Shown here: piece after piece, positions 40,574-53,029 of the stretch
Layout: each line of letters opens with the position of its first letter
Numbering within the stretch: the stretch's first letter is position 1
Assembly: GCA_905250125.1 (NCBI GenBank)
Contig: CAJNOL010000028.1
Coordinates: 88,309-152,308 of the forward strand
Source of the DNA: Rotaria sordida
Taxonomy: Eukaryota > Rotifera > Eurotatoria > Philodinida > Philodinidae
Length of the DNA stretch: 64,000 nucleotides
Direction: 5' to 3'
Position numbers and translations under genes: made by a program
The notes under the pieces: model-generated
What the model was told of the DNA's origin: nothing
Seen by the model: the letters and a program-made list of their open reading frames with translations, nothing else
Databases searched by the model: none

Positions 40574-42996
40574 TTTTGTTCTGGAAGGAAAAAGATCTAT
40601 CTGAAAACTCGTTCATTCATTCATTAACTCGTACACTTCTAGTGATTCATCAACATGTAAAACTAAACAAAATACAAAGAGGGCACCACTGGATGATATT
40701 TTTCAACAACAACTATTTCATTTATGAAGATTTCAAATATTAAAATTTACAATTGAAAAGTTAACGAATTCAAATATACTTCTATAATTCTTCATTTGGT
40801 GTCCTGCAGGACAAATTTTTGAATCGTTCCGAATTGTTTTTTTCGAATTGTCTCGTTGACTGAAAAGGCGTCTGAGTGTACAAAGTGCAGTAGCCGATCT
40901 ATTGCTTTTTACTTGCTTAGTTGCCATGACAAGTTGTTTTTTCTTCTTCTCGGCGCGTTAATCATGATTCAAACCAGCCACTCGTTCTTCAACCGTATAA
41001 CCAGCATTTTTTTCGAAATGAGAAAAAGTTTGCTGAGTTGATGACAATGTGACGAGTGCACATCTGAAATCCATTGATTATTAAACTTAATTTCATTCGG
41101 AGAGCTATGCGACTGAAATTTCTTATGATTTCCTCTACGGAAGTCTAAGATTTAGAAATAGCAAATGTCGGATAGAATTGCTGTTCTTTTTTCTGTTATT
41201 TATTTAAATATTAAGGCATTTGTTAGAAATAAAAGGTTTCAAGTGTACGACAAATTTTGATATAAGGATAGAAAATTTAGGACAATTCCATTGGTCCTGC
41301 AGGATGAGGCATATAATTTTTCGACGTTCGGGACAGTCCTGCAGCATTCTACTTATTTCGGATAAATCTTAGTCTAATTAAGTACCTTTCCATTCTTCAG
41401 AAAAATCAATATTTAGTCAAATTTATCGGTTTTATGACTTATAGCTCGTCAAATAGAACAATATATCTACTCTCCAATTTACTATGATGAATGGATTTTA
41501 TGATGAGATTTAAGGATATTTCATAGGCTTTTCTGAATCCTCGTACTGAAGAAAATAACATTTTTTTTCTAAAAGATTTTGATTTTTAAAGTTTTTCAAG
41601 CTTCTCTAGTGACTTTTGGCAATAATTGATATGATTATCATGCATTGCTAATTACGATAAGTGAGTACAACACTCAGACATGAAAAATCATAGAATGGAA
41701 TGAAATTACTAAACACTAATTCATAACTAAATCTACATTATGAGAACAAGTAGTCAAAGATTTTTCACTATTATTTCACCAATGTAAAATAGCTTATAAA
41801 TCTCTGTTTATTTGTTTGTTTTTAATACAGTTTGCTTTATAACATTCTCAATCATGATAAGTATAATATGCTTTGAAGTATTTTAGGTGTTTGGAAAATA
41901 CTACTTCTGTATGATATACATTGATTTAGATGAATTTATCGTTTTTTTTTAACGGGTGATTTTTGTTGATATCTCGTTGGACGTAATATGTTCATGTGAT
42001 AACAAATAAAATTCTCTTGTACATCTTTATATGCATCCATCTGATTCGTTCTAATCGTTGATCTATGACAAATTGATCGAAGATTCTTTTTTATATCAAT
42101 TTATAGAGAACAATGTGTTGAAACTACTTTTGCATTGTTCTTACAACAGGGTTTTTGATTTTGACGTTTCCGTGCGTACCAGATTTCTTCACCATTTTAA
42201 ATGCTAGAAAGCTGGGCTTGATGTCAAGATGAAGGCAAAAATCAGTTCTACAACTTAACAGAGCCAGGTTCTTTTTGACTTTCCCATTAATATTTACTAA
42301 AAGCTAACCATTCTAGACATATACTCCCCAATTTTTTCGTACTTTATCAGAGGAACTTTCGAAAAACATAAATCAGGAAAAGTCAATGGATTGGGTCCTA
42401 TTAAGCTGTAGCATCATGTTTTGGCTACAATTAAAAATCAACCCGAACTTTCCGGCATTTGAAATGGCAGAAGAATTTGGGACACACGAACACCTATATT
42501 CTGACCGTAATCTTAAACTAACCTTTCTTCGTAGACTTAGTGCATCGAGCTGAAATTTTTTCTGTGAGGTACCTAGCTCGAGACACACCTCTACTGGAAG
42601 TGTCATAAATATGGATCTCGAAAAAAATTTGTTTAAGGGATAGTCTCTTCAGCAAAATTAAATATTGATTACTAATCAACAGCCTAGTCATCTATCGTTA
42701 TTTCAATTTCATATCATAATTCAATGAGCATACAACATTTCTTTTTGTTGAATCGACTTGTATTACCGAAAATGATACTTTCAAATTGCTTCAAAAACAG
42801 TTTTGTATATGAAAAAATTTTTTTCCTCACTTGAACTTTCTTCATAATTTAAGAGTTCTGAAATCGTACTCTTTCAAAATAAATTTATTCATTTCAATGA
42901 TTTAAAAAATAAAATTCAATATTGATAGTTTCCAATCATCTGAAAATATTTATTGTTCATATGTATATATTCTTTAAAAAAAACAACAAAGATATA
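40574..42996. other. Gene-free spacer between POGLUT2/3 and the Ly6-like gene
   Basis: No gene seen. Two related segments contain a TCCTGCAGGA core (about 40800-40840 and 41295-41330), and a third partial (cctgcag) lies at 41339. Readings at 40733-40927 and 42373-42606 lack support. Confidence 0.5.
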
Positions 42997-43560
42997 CTAC
43001 AATATAAACATCAACACAAATAAAATAGTACTAGAATAAATAAAAGAGTTCTCGGTTAATTTCGTTACTTTATTACACATATCTTGATCTGAACAAAAAC
43101 AAATTTCTATGGATTTTTTATTTTCTTTTATAATTTTTCGACAACCATTTGATGTATTAATACCCATTTCAGCTGTTCGTAATAATTCATCAGTTGAAAA
43201 ACATCGACGACTTGATTTTAATGATGATAAAGCGGCATCTTTTAATTTTAATCGTTCTTGACTATTATTACCTAATCGTTTTATATCAAGTAAATCAACG
43301 GATTTCCAACATTTTCCATCACAATCTTGTAATGTATGTTCAGTAAAATCAAATTGTGCTTGACAATCTTAAATAAAATTTAAATGAATATATAATAATC
43401 AATAAATAAAATTTTACATACCATCTTGAAATACTCCTAGTTCTTCTGATGATTCAATTGTAACTTCACATTTCCAACATTGTAATGAAAATTCACGAGA
43501 ATTAATTTGATCAAAAATATTGAAAAGATATAATATCAATAATAACAATTTACTTGTCAT
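42997..43560 (-). CDS. Ly6/uPAR-type GPI-anchored cysteine-rich protein (quiver-like), 169 aa
   Basis: Exons 43422-43560 and 42997-43367 join in phase at QD|CQAQ. An N-terminal signal peptide (about 1-22, LLLLILYLFNIF) is followed by CWKCE, a run of paired cysteines (CDGKCWK, RRCFS, NGCRK) and the closing block CFCSDQDMCNK. The CxCxxxxCN pattern is the signature end of three-finger Ly6/uPAR domains, here of the invertebrate quiver/sleepless style. A hydrophobic C-terminal stretch (STILFVLMFIL) with no cytoplasmic tail predicts a GPI anchor. Family members modulate ion channels and receptors at the cell surface or act in adhesion; the partner here is unknown. Both exons are too short to stand out as long open frames. 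Start is the only upstream ATG in frame with the signal peptide. Confidence 0.82.
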
Positions 43561-44389
43561 CTTCCATTCATCAACAATAGATCGAACTCAATAACATACA
43601 TAGAAATGAATAGATTGTATATAGATTTGTTTACTCAAGAATAGTGCTCATCTTTTTTTCTTCTTTCTCTTGTGTTTGGTCGGTCATTTATATCTTCTAT
43701 CGATCAAATCTAAAGGTGACAAGCTCATCCGTTCATCCCTCTTTCTTTTTTTTTCTCTTTTTCTTTCTTCACTATTGATGAAATCTTCTTGTCATCTGCT
43801 TTGTATTCAATATGTGTATTAAAGTAAAAATAATGAAAGTATTTCGTTAAATAAACATCAGATTGTCTTTTTTTTACACACAATATTTGTCAAGCATATA
43901 TAATGAAAAGAAAAAAAAATTCACTCGTATTCATTTTTAATATACTGTTCTTCTTGTATTTCATATATATTCAATATTTATTACTTTTAAAGTATCTAGC
44001 TTTATAAAGTATGTAATGATTATGAATTTCTATAGTTCTCTCATGTATGAGACATTTGCTTCATCAAATATCATTGTGTAATATTGATTAACTCGAATAT
44101 TAATATTTGAAAGTCTTTTGTACACAAAGAGATTTTTTGTATCATTTATTATTAGAAGATAGCCATATAAAGAAAATATAATGATGAAAAATGAAAGTTG
44201 ATAGAAAATTAGTATTTATAAAAAAGAACTTTATGATTCTTATTTAGAGAAGTATAAATATAAATATTTCTTCAACATCAAAAAAGAAATTTTTAAATGA
44301 ATATATCTTCTATTTTATTTTAATTTTAACAGAAGCTTACGAAGGAACATTTTTAAGTGTCAAATCGCTTTTAGGTCACAACTATGCGT

Positions 44390-44800
44390 ATCTAATAAAC
44401 TATGCATATCCTGAAAAGAATTCAGACTAATAGCTTGTTACTGTCGAGATGCTATACTTTTTAGCAGAATGTCATAGTCTACTTCAGGAATATAAGGAAA
44501 ACTGAATTTCGAATTTCAACTTGAAACATCGCATAGAGACACGCCTTAACAAGAACAGCTTATTGTGAAAGTTTCAGATTTTTCAATTGCTCCTATTCTG
44601 AAATAAGAACATCGGAATTTGCCGTTGTGTATATGAACAACGTGAAAAACATGTTTTTCCCATAGCCGTATCTTTGGATAGAAGCTAAAAAGCTATTGTC
44701 GTAGATGAATTGTTCTAACTGCAGCTGCCTTTGTCATCATTTTCAAATCCGCTTTTAGTTAAATGTGGTCTAAGAAATTGTAAGTCAAACCTAGAAGCTT
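44390..44800. repeat. Weak fold-back repeat
   Basis: The sequence ctactttttagcagaatg-like (44450-44480) pairs loosely with agaagctaaaaagctattg (44680-44700), and flanking blocks agree less well. Arms are more diverged than in the other fold-backs here. Confidence 0.35.
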
Positions 44801-44949
44801 GAGCTGCTCTCTACGTATCATTGCATGGTTACAAAATCACTTATCCGAATGCTCAGTATATATAGAAATCAATGAAAATAAATCTAATTGCTTTTCATAT
44901 TTCAAATGATTAAAGATCTTTAATTTATTGCAAAAGTAATATCATATTG

Positions 44950-45480
44950 AGCAAGTTCTCAAATTCAAGTCTCTTGATGTTATTATTGATGCTAGATTAG
45001 CTTTTATTTTTCACTTCGATTACATCATGTCAGAAATTCATAAAAACATTACATTATTGAAACAGTTATCGACCAGTCGTATATTATCAAAAGAAATTTC
45101 CTATAGATTATATGATGTATGTATTCGTTCATACTATTAATTGATTTTGATTATTTATCGAATTTTATCTAAAACTAAAAATGAACAATTGGAAGAATTA
45201 AATCAAAAAATATTTCGCATTATACATAGATAGTATGATACTACAAATGATGAAATAACTAGTCGGAACTACTCATGCATTTACATTTCATAAAATTATT
45301 AATAACAATTATTTGTAGCAATTCCTCGTTCATGATTGATTTTATTCATCAAAAATTACATATATGTTGTTCTTAGAAGAGTACTGTCTAAATCTTGTTC
45401 TTTCGAAGGAAGAGCATTAAATCGTATACGTCAGCTATCGATGTCTAATAATCATTCTTGTTTGATTCTTTTGCATAAAA
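44950..45480 (+). mobile_element. LINE (non-LTR retrotransposon) reverse-transcriptase C-terminal fragment
   Basis: The plus strand reads FKSLDVIIDARLAF, then YIMSEIHKNITLLKQLS, LSKEISYRLYDVCIRSYY, LSKTKNEQLEELNQKIFRII. This is the thumb and post-polymerase region of LINE ORF2 proteins (usual form FLGVxIDxxLxW ... LxxLQNKxxRxI). Several stops (for example after SYY and after IIHR) and frame changes break it. Neither the YxDD block nor an endonuclease is present, so it is a 5'-truncated, decayed copy. The family (Jockey-, I- or CR1-like) cannot be fixed. Confidence 0.72.
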
Positions 45481-46980
45481 TCAAAAAACAAAAATGTTAA
45501 CTTGTATATTGACATTCGATTTCTATTGTGTTCATGTTGTTACCTATCATTACTATAATTATTCTGGGTGACGATCAGTAACGATAAAACTATATATCAC
45601 GTTGTTCTTTTTTTCCCAAATATCATTATCTGAATTGTATTCTTTTTTCCGCTTGTATTCGTAGAGTATGAACGTATTGTTACTTGGGTTTCTGTAAAAC
45701 TATGGAGGCGATGTTCGTCTAAGTCTACCTTCTTCTCTTTTTCTCATCTTCTTATGATATATAAAACAATCTATTACTATCGGCAGATTATTCTCAGGTA
45801 CCGACGAAGGTAAAACAAAAGAACAGCGTGATTGTTATGATCAGTACTTACTCAAGATGTGAGTTGGAAGATGGTGCTAGCAACTAATTATGTGTTAGAA
45901 TTTCTACATCGATAAGATGATATGCAAACATGAATCTAGAGTACACCATACTCACGAAATCATATTAAAATAGGATACATGTGAGAGCTGAAGCTATAGT
46001 TGAATATGAACAAGTCATATTTTTAATAGGAAAAAAGCGAGATTAATACGAAAAAAAAAACATAATCTAATGTTCATGTGGTGATGAGCCTGATAAGTCT
46101 GACTTGAGAAGATCATTATTATTATTTTTTCTTTTCTTCCGCGACAAACGGGTTCGCCAACAAAGATGAGCAAGAGACTTGATTGTATCAATTAATGATC
46201 TTATTTTGGAAATGGTTTAAAAAAATGACTCATAACCACATCCCATTCACATCCTGGATTCACTGTCAATGATATTCCTTCCGAAACCTGAGATGATAAT
46301 GCAGCAGCATGAATTGTGGCAAGCATTGATCGAATAATTATTATTTAAAACGACATATACAATTCATGACTATGATACAGACGAACATAAACTATCAATG
46401 TGGTCGATAGAAATTTTCTTTGAAATACATATCTAATTCGATGCAAATTGGTGAATTTCTTATTTGACAAAACCGAAATCCGAATTAACCTATGCGTGTT
46501 TGTAATAAAATTCTCAAAAAATTCTGTAATTGCATTTAATGTTGTTTTGTCGAACATGATGGATAAAATATTTACCGTTGTGCCAGTTCTATCGAAACCA
46601 ACATATACAATCTCTAAGATTTAATCAAATAATGAGATTTGCCTACAATAAATATTAGTGTATATTTGCTTTTCAAAGACAGAAGTGTTTCATTGATAAT
46701 ATTTATTGTCATTATAAAACCTTCAGATAAAACTTTTTTCTAAGATATTTTTCAATAGATGCTTTTACGTTGTTTTATTCTGTGAGGATAGTAATGACAC
46801 TTTCTATTTTATAACTGTGCTCCTACTTGCTGTCTCACACTGCACATAATCATAATTTCACATTGATAATAACCATAAAATTTTTTGTAACAAACAATAT
46901 AAAAGAAACTCTATTTAAAACAAAGACACTTTTATTACAGTCATACAAATATCAAACTACTTCCTTTGAAATTCATCATC

Positions 46981-49762
46981 ATGTGCCTTTCAAAATTAAC
47001 TTCTACATGTACGTTTATTCTACTTATAGGAGTTGCTATATTAGTAGTAATTTCAATTGCATTAAATGCTGCTATTTTGAGTATAATTAATAAACGATTT
47101 GATGAACTTAAACCTGAGAATGGTCAAATGACAAGCACGACTCGACCATCAATTTATTTTAATTTGGCTGATTCAATTCGTATTGAAGATTTAATGAATC
47201 ATCTTAATGAGTTACAACGTATTGCTAATAATGCAGGAGATACTCGTGCTATTGGAACTCGTGGATTTACAGAAACAGTTAATTATATCCATAATTATCT
47301 ACGTAATAATGCTCCTACTTTAAATGTTTTTCGAGAATCATTACCGATACAAAATTTTACAATTAAAGGAAATCCAATATTGATTTCAACTATCAATAAT
47401 ACTAATAAAACATTTACTTATTCAACTAATTTAGCAAGATCTGATTTTACATATGTCAATTATTCAGCTCAAATCACTTTAACAAAATTTAATTTAATAG
47501 TCGTTCCTAATTATGGATGTGATGAATTCGATTGGCAAAATGTAGCAGGTCGAGCAGCATTAGTAGTAGTAGGAGGTACATGTACTAATGCTGAAAAAGG
47601 TGAGTTAGCCAATAAATATAATGCATTGGCTTTGTTGTATTACAATAATGGCTTGACAACTACGAATCTTGCACCTGTTATTATACGTCTTCGTCAAACA
47701 AATAAATTACCAGCACTCTATCTTTCTTATGTTGCTGGCCAAGAATTAGTCAATGCAGCTAATTTAAATAATGTGAGTATTTGGCTTCAGATTGAACGTG
47801 AAAATTACACATCATTCATCGTTGAAAATATCTGTGCTGATACAAAAGAAGGCAATATTAATGAAACTATTGTTGTGGGTGGTCATAGCGATAGTGTACC
47901 TGCTGGACCAGGAATTAATGATAATGGTTAGTATTAAGTTTCTTTTTGCCAGTTTGCATTTTTTTTTGTCCCATATTTTAGAACTATAGTCAAATAAATG
48001 CTGATATTCATCCTAAAATTTATAATTTTTTTAAAATAACTATAAATGCAAATCGAAAAACTGCGTGCTCCCTTGACCATGAAAAATGTACGAGAAAAAT
48101 TTCTTTTACTACTTCATCATAAAAGATAAATATATTATACATAGAGCGTAGAATAATTAAATAGCGGCTGATAGAGAAATAGCTAAGCGCTGCCTTCTGA
48201 AATTTGATATTATCTTTGGATATGAAAGTTCTCTTAGATTTTGTAGACAGACTATAGATTCTGTAAAAATTCGTTTCATTTCTTGATAGAAACATATTGT
48301 GGAAGGCATAAGTTTAGAAGGATTGTATTTTTAAGATTTCTTGTCAATGGTAACAGCTAGCAAGAATCAGAAAAAAAACATTTGCGTAACTGAAAGGATT
48401 CTCTATTAGGATTGATAGGTCTGAAACTTTCAACAAAACTGCTTAGATAAAGGTCTGTTGAAAACCAAGACCTTCAAAACCAGTTTTCTGGCTTCCATGC
48501 GAAGCTTAGTGGAAATTATTTTATTTGATAGAGCAAATAATTCTGAGAAAAATAAAATGTCTCGGTACTCTTCATGCGTTCTTTCATCGAACTATATTCA
48601 ATTTACTAAAGGCTCAAGAAACATTTTTCTCTTGTTTTTTCTTTTTATTGAAAATTTCAATGTTTTTACCATGTTTGACGTTTTGCAGTTTTCTATGAAT
48701 TGAATGCACTTTTTCCAAAACCTTTGAATGAAAGCCAGAAAACTGATTTCGAAGATATCGATTTTCTGTAGACTCTCATCCAAGCAGTTTTGCTGAAATC
48801 TACAGGCCTACCAATTCTGATAGAGAATCCTTTCAACTACACAAAGTGGTTCTTTAGAATCTTGTTAAATGTATTACCATCGAGAAGGAAATTTAAAAAT
48901 ACAGCTGCTCGAAACTTTTGTCCACCATTCTATGTCTTTTAAACGTTGACCTTCCAATTATTTCTTTTGATATCAAGGTCCTTGTTTGTTTCTAAAAACA
49001 AATTTTCCATTTTTCAATAATTCAGGTAGCGGAACAATGGCTATTCTGGTTTTGGCGACGAATTTGGCTCGTCTCTATCAATCTGGAAATTATGCTAAAT
49101 ATAGATATCGTGTTCGATTCTGTTGGTGGGCTGCTGAAGAAATTGGACTTGTTGGATCAGTTTATCATGCTCAACAAGCTCAAACTTCATCTGCTACTCC
49201 TGGCAATCGTCTTCAAGATTATCTAATTAATCTTAATTATGATATGCTTGGATCACCTAATTATATTTTGGGTATCTATAATGGTAGTTCAGCAAAGCCA
49301 GGTACTCCATCATGGGCAATCAATGGAAGTGTTCGAATTTCTGATGTATTTCGTAGTTGGTTTATTGAAAAAAATTTACCTTGGGATTTTACTGATTTTA
49401 GTGGTCGAAGTGATTATGGTCCATTTTTAGCAGCTGGCATAGTTGCAAATGGACTTTTTTCCGGTGCCGACGAGACTAAAACAGCTGAACAACGTAATAG
49501 ATATGAAGAAAAACTTGGTCAAGGTCAAGGTGGTTTAGCAGGTGCAATTCTTGATCCTTGTTATCATAGAGTATGTGATACAACTGATAATATAAATCAA
49601 TTGGGTTATGAAAAGATGGTTCAAGCAGCAGCATATATGCTCGAATATTTAGGTCAAAAAGATGATTTACCAACATGGTTATATCCAGCAGGACGACCAA
49701 AACCTCGATTACCAGACGATTATTTTCCTAATAGTGATTATTTTCGAGATATTGATATTTAG
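46981..49762 (+). CDS. M28-family zinc aminopeptidase with PA domain, copy 1 (560 aa)
   Basis: Exons 46981-47926 and 49026-49762 join in phase at NDN|GSG. The N-terminus has one hydrophobic segment (about residues 10-33), probably a signal anchor, then many N-glycosylation sites and a PA insert (about 150-280). The M28 di-zinc site is complete: H302 in GGHSDS, D314 in NDNG, catalytic E353 and ligand E354 in WWAAEEIGLVGS, D388 in NLNYDMLG, and the histidine of DPCYHRVCD. This matches secreted or membrane leucine-type aminopeptidases (aminopeptidase Y and bacterial SGAP relatives). The intron of 1099 nt carries a fold-back; the same intron in the paralogue at 53030 is 51 nt. The ATG at 46981 is the first in frame. 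Confidence 0.9.
48355..48890. repeat. Fold-back repeat in the M28 copy 1 intron
   Basis: gaaaggattctctattagga (left, 48395 on) pairs with tctgatagagaatcctttca (right, 48815 on). Further matches are aacaaaactgcttagata versus catccaagcagttttgctg, and aaccagttttctggcttcc versus gaaagccagaaaactgattt. Arms are about 140 nt, the loop about 210 nt. Confidence 0.85.
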
Positions 49763-50117
49763 TTGAACAATTACGTTTTACTTAAATGAACAAAATATCT
49801 TTGTCTTTTGTTCGAATAATTATCTGATTTGAGGAAATATATTTTTTTTTACAAAGAACGAGATAATTTCAATGTAAAAGATCATAAGAAAAAAAACGGA
49901 AAATAAAGTTTGTACATACGTAAATATATCAAGAAAAGCTATTTATTTTTATTGATGTACTCTAAAGTTATACATTTTCTCTTTATATATTGAAGGTCAT
50001 TTTTTTTCGAAACAATATGATTATGTATATGGCTGAGATACTTGAATGTATTACTTGAAAACTTGAGATTATCAGTATCATATGAATAGATCGAAAGCTA
50101 TCGGTTAATTTCAGTGA

Positions 50118-50330
50118 TTTTCATAATCAACTATTAGTTGTGATTATTTCCTTTGTTGTGAAGTTTTTACAATGTAAAATGTGACGGTTAACTATAATTA
50201 ACCAGACAAGAAATGAGTCAGTTGGAGGTGACTGATTAGTTATCTCGTTAACTATAATTAACCGTGAGTTTTGACATTGTAAAACGTTGCAAAGAAAAGT
50301 AATAATCACGTTTAATCATGAACAACGAAA
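50118..50330. repeat. MITE-like palindromic element
   Basis: The arms pair over ~85 nt: ttgtgattatttcctttg versus aaagaaaagtaataatcacg, and acaatgtaaaatgtgacggt versus ccgtgagttttgacattgt, with the shared core gttaactataattaacc. The unpaired centre is about 45 nt. Short, non-coding and nearly symmetrical, which fits a non-autonomous DNA transposon. Confidence 0.8.
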
Positions 50331-50589
50331 ATAGTCGGAATTAAACGGCATCTTTCAATCGACTTATAGGACCGTAAACTCCAAAATATCATTGTCATTG
50401 TGGCAATCTTAACAGTATGATGCGATTAATTTTAATGCTTTCTGTGACTTTCGAAATGAAATGGTCAAGAAATACAATGGCTAGTAGTTATATACATTTT
50501 CATAGTCACAATTTGTTACCAGTTTTTGGTAAAAATTTCCTAACTCATACATGTATTGGTATTTTTTATCAATTTTAATTTTTAAAGTA

Positions 50590-51190
50590 ATATATTATTA
50601 TTAATGTTAGTGGTCATGTTTTATCTGAAGATATGTACTATCGAACAGTAACTAAAGATCAAATTTTCATATCAAAACATTTATTAACTAAAATAAATAA
50701 AATTTTTCGTTGAGATGAACGTATATTTTCTTATGGTTCTACTTCAACTATCGCATTTATTATTAAAGAATTTATATATGATTTAAAACAATAACAAAAA
50801 AATATTAACCTAAAATCTTTAATGGCAGATTATTTATTTTTATAACAAATTTTTTTTTGTTTTGTTTTATAGTCTTAGACAAAGCATGTATATATTGTCT
50901 ATATGAAATTGATGAATCAAGAATAGTATTTGAAGAAACGGTTGTTGTAACATCAGATTTGTTTGGTTTTTAAAACAATATTAGAAATATTTCCAATCCA
51001 ACGTTATAAAAAAAATCAAGAGTTAGCAAGTCTTGGTTTAGAATTTATATGTCAAAAATTATATCTTTTACAGTTATCATTACCAACTATTTATTATCGA
51101 TATAACAACATTAGATACTCGAAAACTTTCAAGTAAACTTAATGATAAGGCAAAAAAATTCTTAAAACAATCAAACCATGATACATTTTA
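50590..51190 (+). pseudogene. Decayed protein-coding relic, family not recognised
   Basis: Several protein-like stretches follow each other on the plus strand with stops between them: YYRTVTKDQIFISKHLL, ERIFSYGSTSTIAFIIKEF, DKACIYCLYEIDESRIVFEE, then ILEIFPIQRYKKNQELASLG and LDTRKLSSKLNDKAKKFL. Low AT-only character and gapped continuity suggest an old multi-exon gene. I cannot assign a family. Confidence 0.4.
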
Positions 51191-51315
51191 GTTGTGATAT
51201 ATTTTTTTCTATTATCTATGAAATTTTCAGCTTGTTATTATATTTTTTTTATTTTTTTTTTTGTAAATATAATGAAGAACTCTGGTTTTTTTTTTCTGTT
51301 TATATATAATATAAT

Positions 51316-51710
51316 ATGCCTGAACTTCCTAGTGAGAAAAAATTCAGAGTTATTTTTTGTTTTTATTTAATCTTTATCTTATCAATAGAAATCGAATATG
51401 CTTAAAGATTATTAGCTCGTTTTTTTCAATTCGAACATATATTGAAAAAATTTCTTATCCTGATGCTAATGTTTTATCAAAATATTTTATAAATTGTATA
51501 TCAACAACATTTACTGATGGATTTATTAATCGAAAAATTCTTGATATAAAACGACATGGAAAATATTTATGGTTTGAAATGACTAATTGAAAACCTTTAA
51601 CATCTATATTTCATTTTGAAATGTCAAAAGATTTCTGTGTAAAATCAGCATCTGATGTTACTTATTTAAAAGAATTGAAACATGTAAAAATAAAGAGAAA
51701 AAGATGAAAT
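51316..51710 (+). pseudogene. Fpg/Nei-type DNA glycosylase pseudogene (5' part)
   Basis: Opens with MPELPS at 51316. The N-terminal proline after Met and the MPELP block are the catalytic start of formamidopyrimidine-DNA glycosylases. After a likely intron come EIEYA, stop, RLL (normal form VEYARRLL), then FTDGFINRKI, IKRHGKYLWFEMTN, stop, KPLTSIFHFEMSKDFCVK. These are the beta-sandwich blocks around RxGKxLxxE and HxGMSG of the plant/fungal/bacterial Fpg branch. At least two in-frame stops (51399-51401 TAA; TGA at 51588-51590 in place of W) and loss of the helix-two-turn-helix region show it is dead. It could be a relic of a gene acquired from outside animals, or of a NEIL1-like gene. Confidence 0.7.
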
Positions 51711-51736
51711 CGATGGATAATGTGAATTCTATGCTT

Positions 51737-51786
51737 GAGGGTGTGGGTGTGCGTATAGTTGAAGGCAATACACACCCCACACCCTC
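51737..51786. repeat. Hairpin with telomere-like GGGTGTGGGTGTG stem
   Basis: Left stem gagggtgtgggtgtgcgta (51737-51755) pairs with right stem tacacaccccacaccctc (51769-51786), near-perfect, with a 13-nt loop. Confidence 0.7.
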
Positions 51787-52149
51787 TTTTTCTCGGATAG
51801 AAATCTATCTTCTTCAAGTATTACTGTACGAGAGCAACTTATTTTGTTCCTAATTACGACATGTGTTTAACAAGAAAGAAGCGTACTGCTTGATCTATAT
51901 TTCGAACAAATAATATGTGAAATTATAGTTTATATCGTTCTTGGACTATCACAAAACTGGCAACAAACACAATTATTAATAGTAATGATCAGATTCCGTG
52001 GATTCTGAGAGTGTGAATTTCGGTTCTCTGTATCCTCACAGCCACATCCATATTTGAATATCTAACGTATATATCTTTTACATAATTCAAGTGGTTTTAT
52101 TTGTAAGTGTGTTCCTTAAAGTCTAATTCTCATTAAAAATTACGGAAAA

Positions 52150-52870
52150 AAAAGATAGTCGACAAGATTTATGATATGCCCGAGTTGTTGCAAAGATCTG
52201 CTCCATTTCATGAACAACTTGAACCGTAATTAATATTACTTAAACTTCTAACAACAATATCCATTGTTCGATTATTTGTTTCATTTCCATAATTTCGAAT
52301 AACTGTATACAAATCTTTTTCAGCATAACAAATTCATAATAAACTTCTGATTTCATTTGTTTGCCTCTATGTATCCTATTCATTAAATAAATTATTACAA
52401 TTACTAATAAAAACAAAAACAAAAAAAAAATCTAACAAATCTTATTACTATTATAAACATTATTTATTGAAGATATTTTTGTTGTTAATAAATTTTTTAA
52501 TTTATTCGAAAAATTTTTGCTGTTATTGTTAATTGAAATAATTGTTCAGCAGGTGAACTAGTTTTTGATGTAAATTGTTCAACTATTTGTAACCAACTTA
52601 ATTGACTGGAACCAGCTGGTGATCTTGTCTATGAACAAAAGAAATATTTTTCTTTTGATTAAACACTGCAAATGTTCGTACTTGATTAAGTATATATTGA
52701 ATATTTGTTCTCACATTTTGTATTAAATGAAGATGTCCAATAATAAATACTTTTAAACGTACAGATAATACTTCGCAACTATGTTCATATAAAATACGTA
52801 ATTCTTCTAATAATTAACTATTTAATGCTTCATAAGTTTTTTTTTTTTGAAAGATCAAGTATTATTGTTG
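52150..52870 (-). pseudogene. Decayed multi-exon gene relic, family not recognised
   Basis: On the minus strand: KTYEALN, stop, LLEELRILYEHSCEVLSVRL, KVFIIGHLHLIQNVRTNIQY, ILNQVRTF; then, after a cttttgttcatag acceptor, TRSPAGSSQLSWLQIVEQFT and SPAEQLFQLTITAKIF; then CYAEKDLYTVIRNYGNETNN, RTMDIVVRSLSN and VVHEMEQIFATTRAYHKSC. Exon-like pieces, AG acceptors and frame breaks indicate a former host gene, mostly helical. No family is assigned. Confidence 0.5.
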
Positions 52871-53029
52871 AATAATATTTCCTGAAAACAACAACAAAAT
52901 ACGACATTTGCAAATTATTGTTTTTTTTTACTAATCTTTTTCTTCAAATGTCAAATATCGACATTGGTTTTAATATCATCTTTATCTTTCACTTTTCATT
53001 GTATTTTGATTCATAAAAGACAAATAAAC

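Larger units (their letters stand above)
43561..46980. other. Gene-free stretch with a LINE relic
   Basis: Besides the LINE fragment (about 44950-45480) and a weak fold-back (about 44390-44800), I see nothing coding. A reading at 46345-46557 (minus) is unsupported. A tttattacag near 46931-46940 may be an acceptor of a 5' UTR intron for the M28 gene that follows. Confidence 0.5.
49763..53029. other. Island of gene relics between the two M28 genes
   Basis: Contains a MITE (50118-50330), two unrecognised gene relics, an Fpg-like relic and a hairpin, each listed separately. Between them is AT-rich sequence without signal. Confidence 0.5.
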
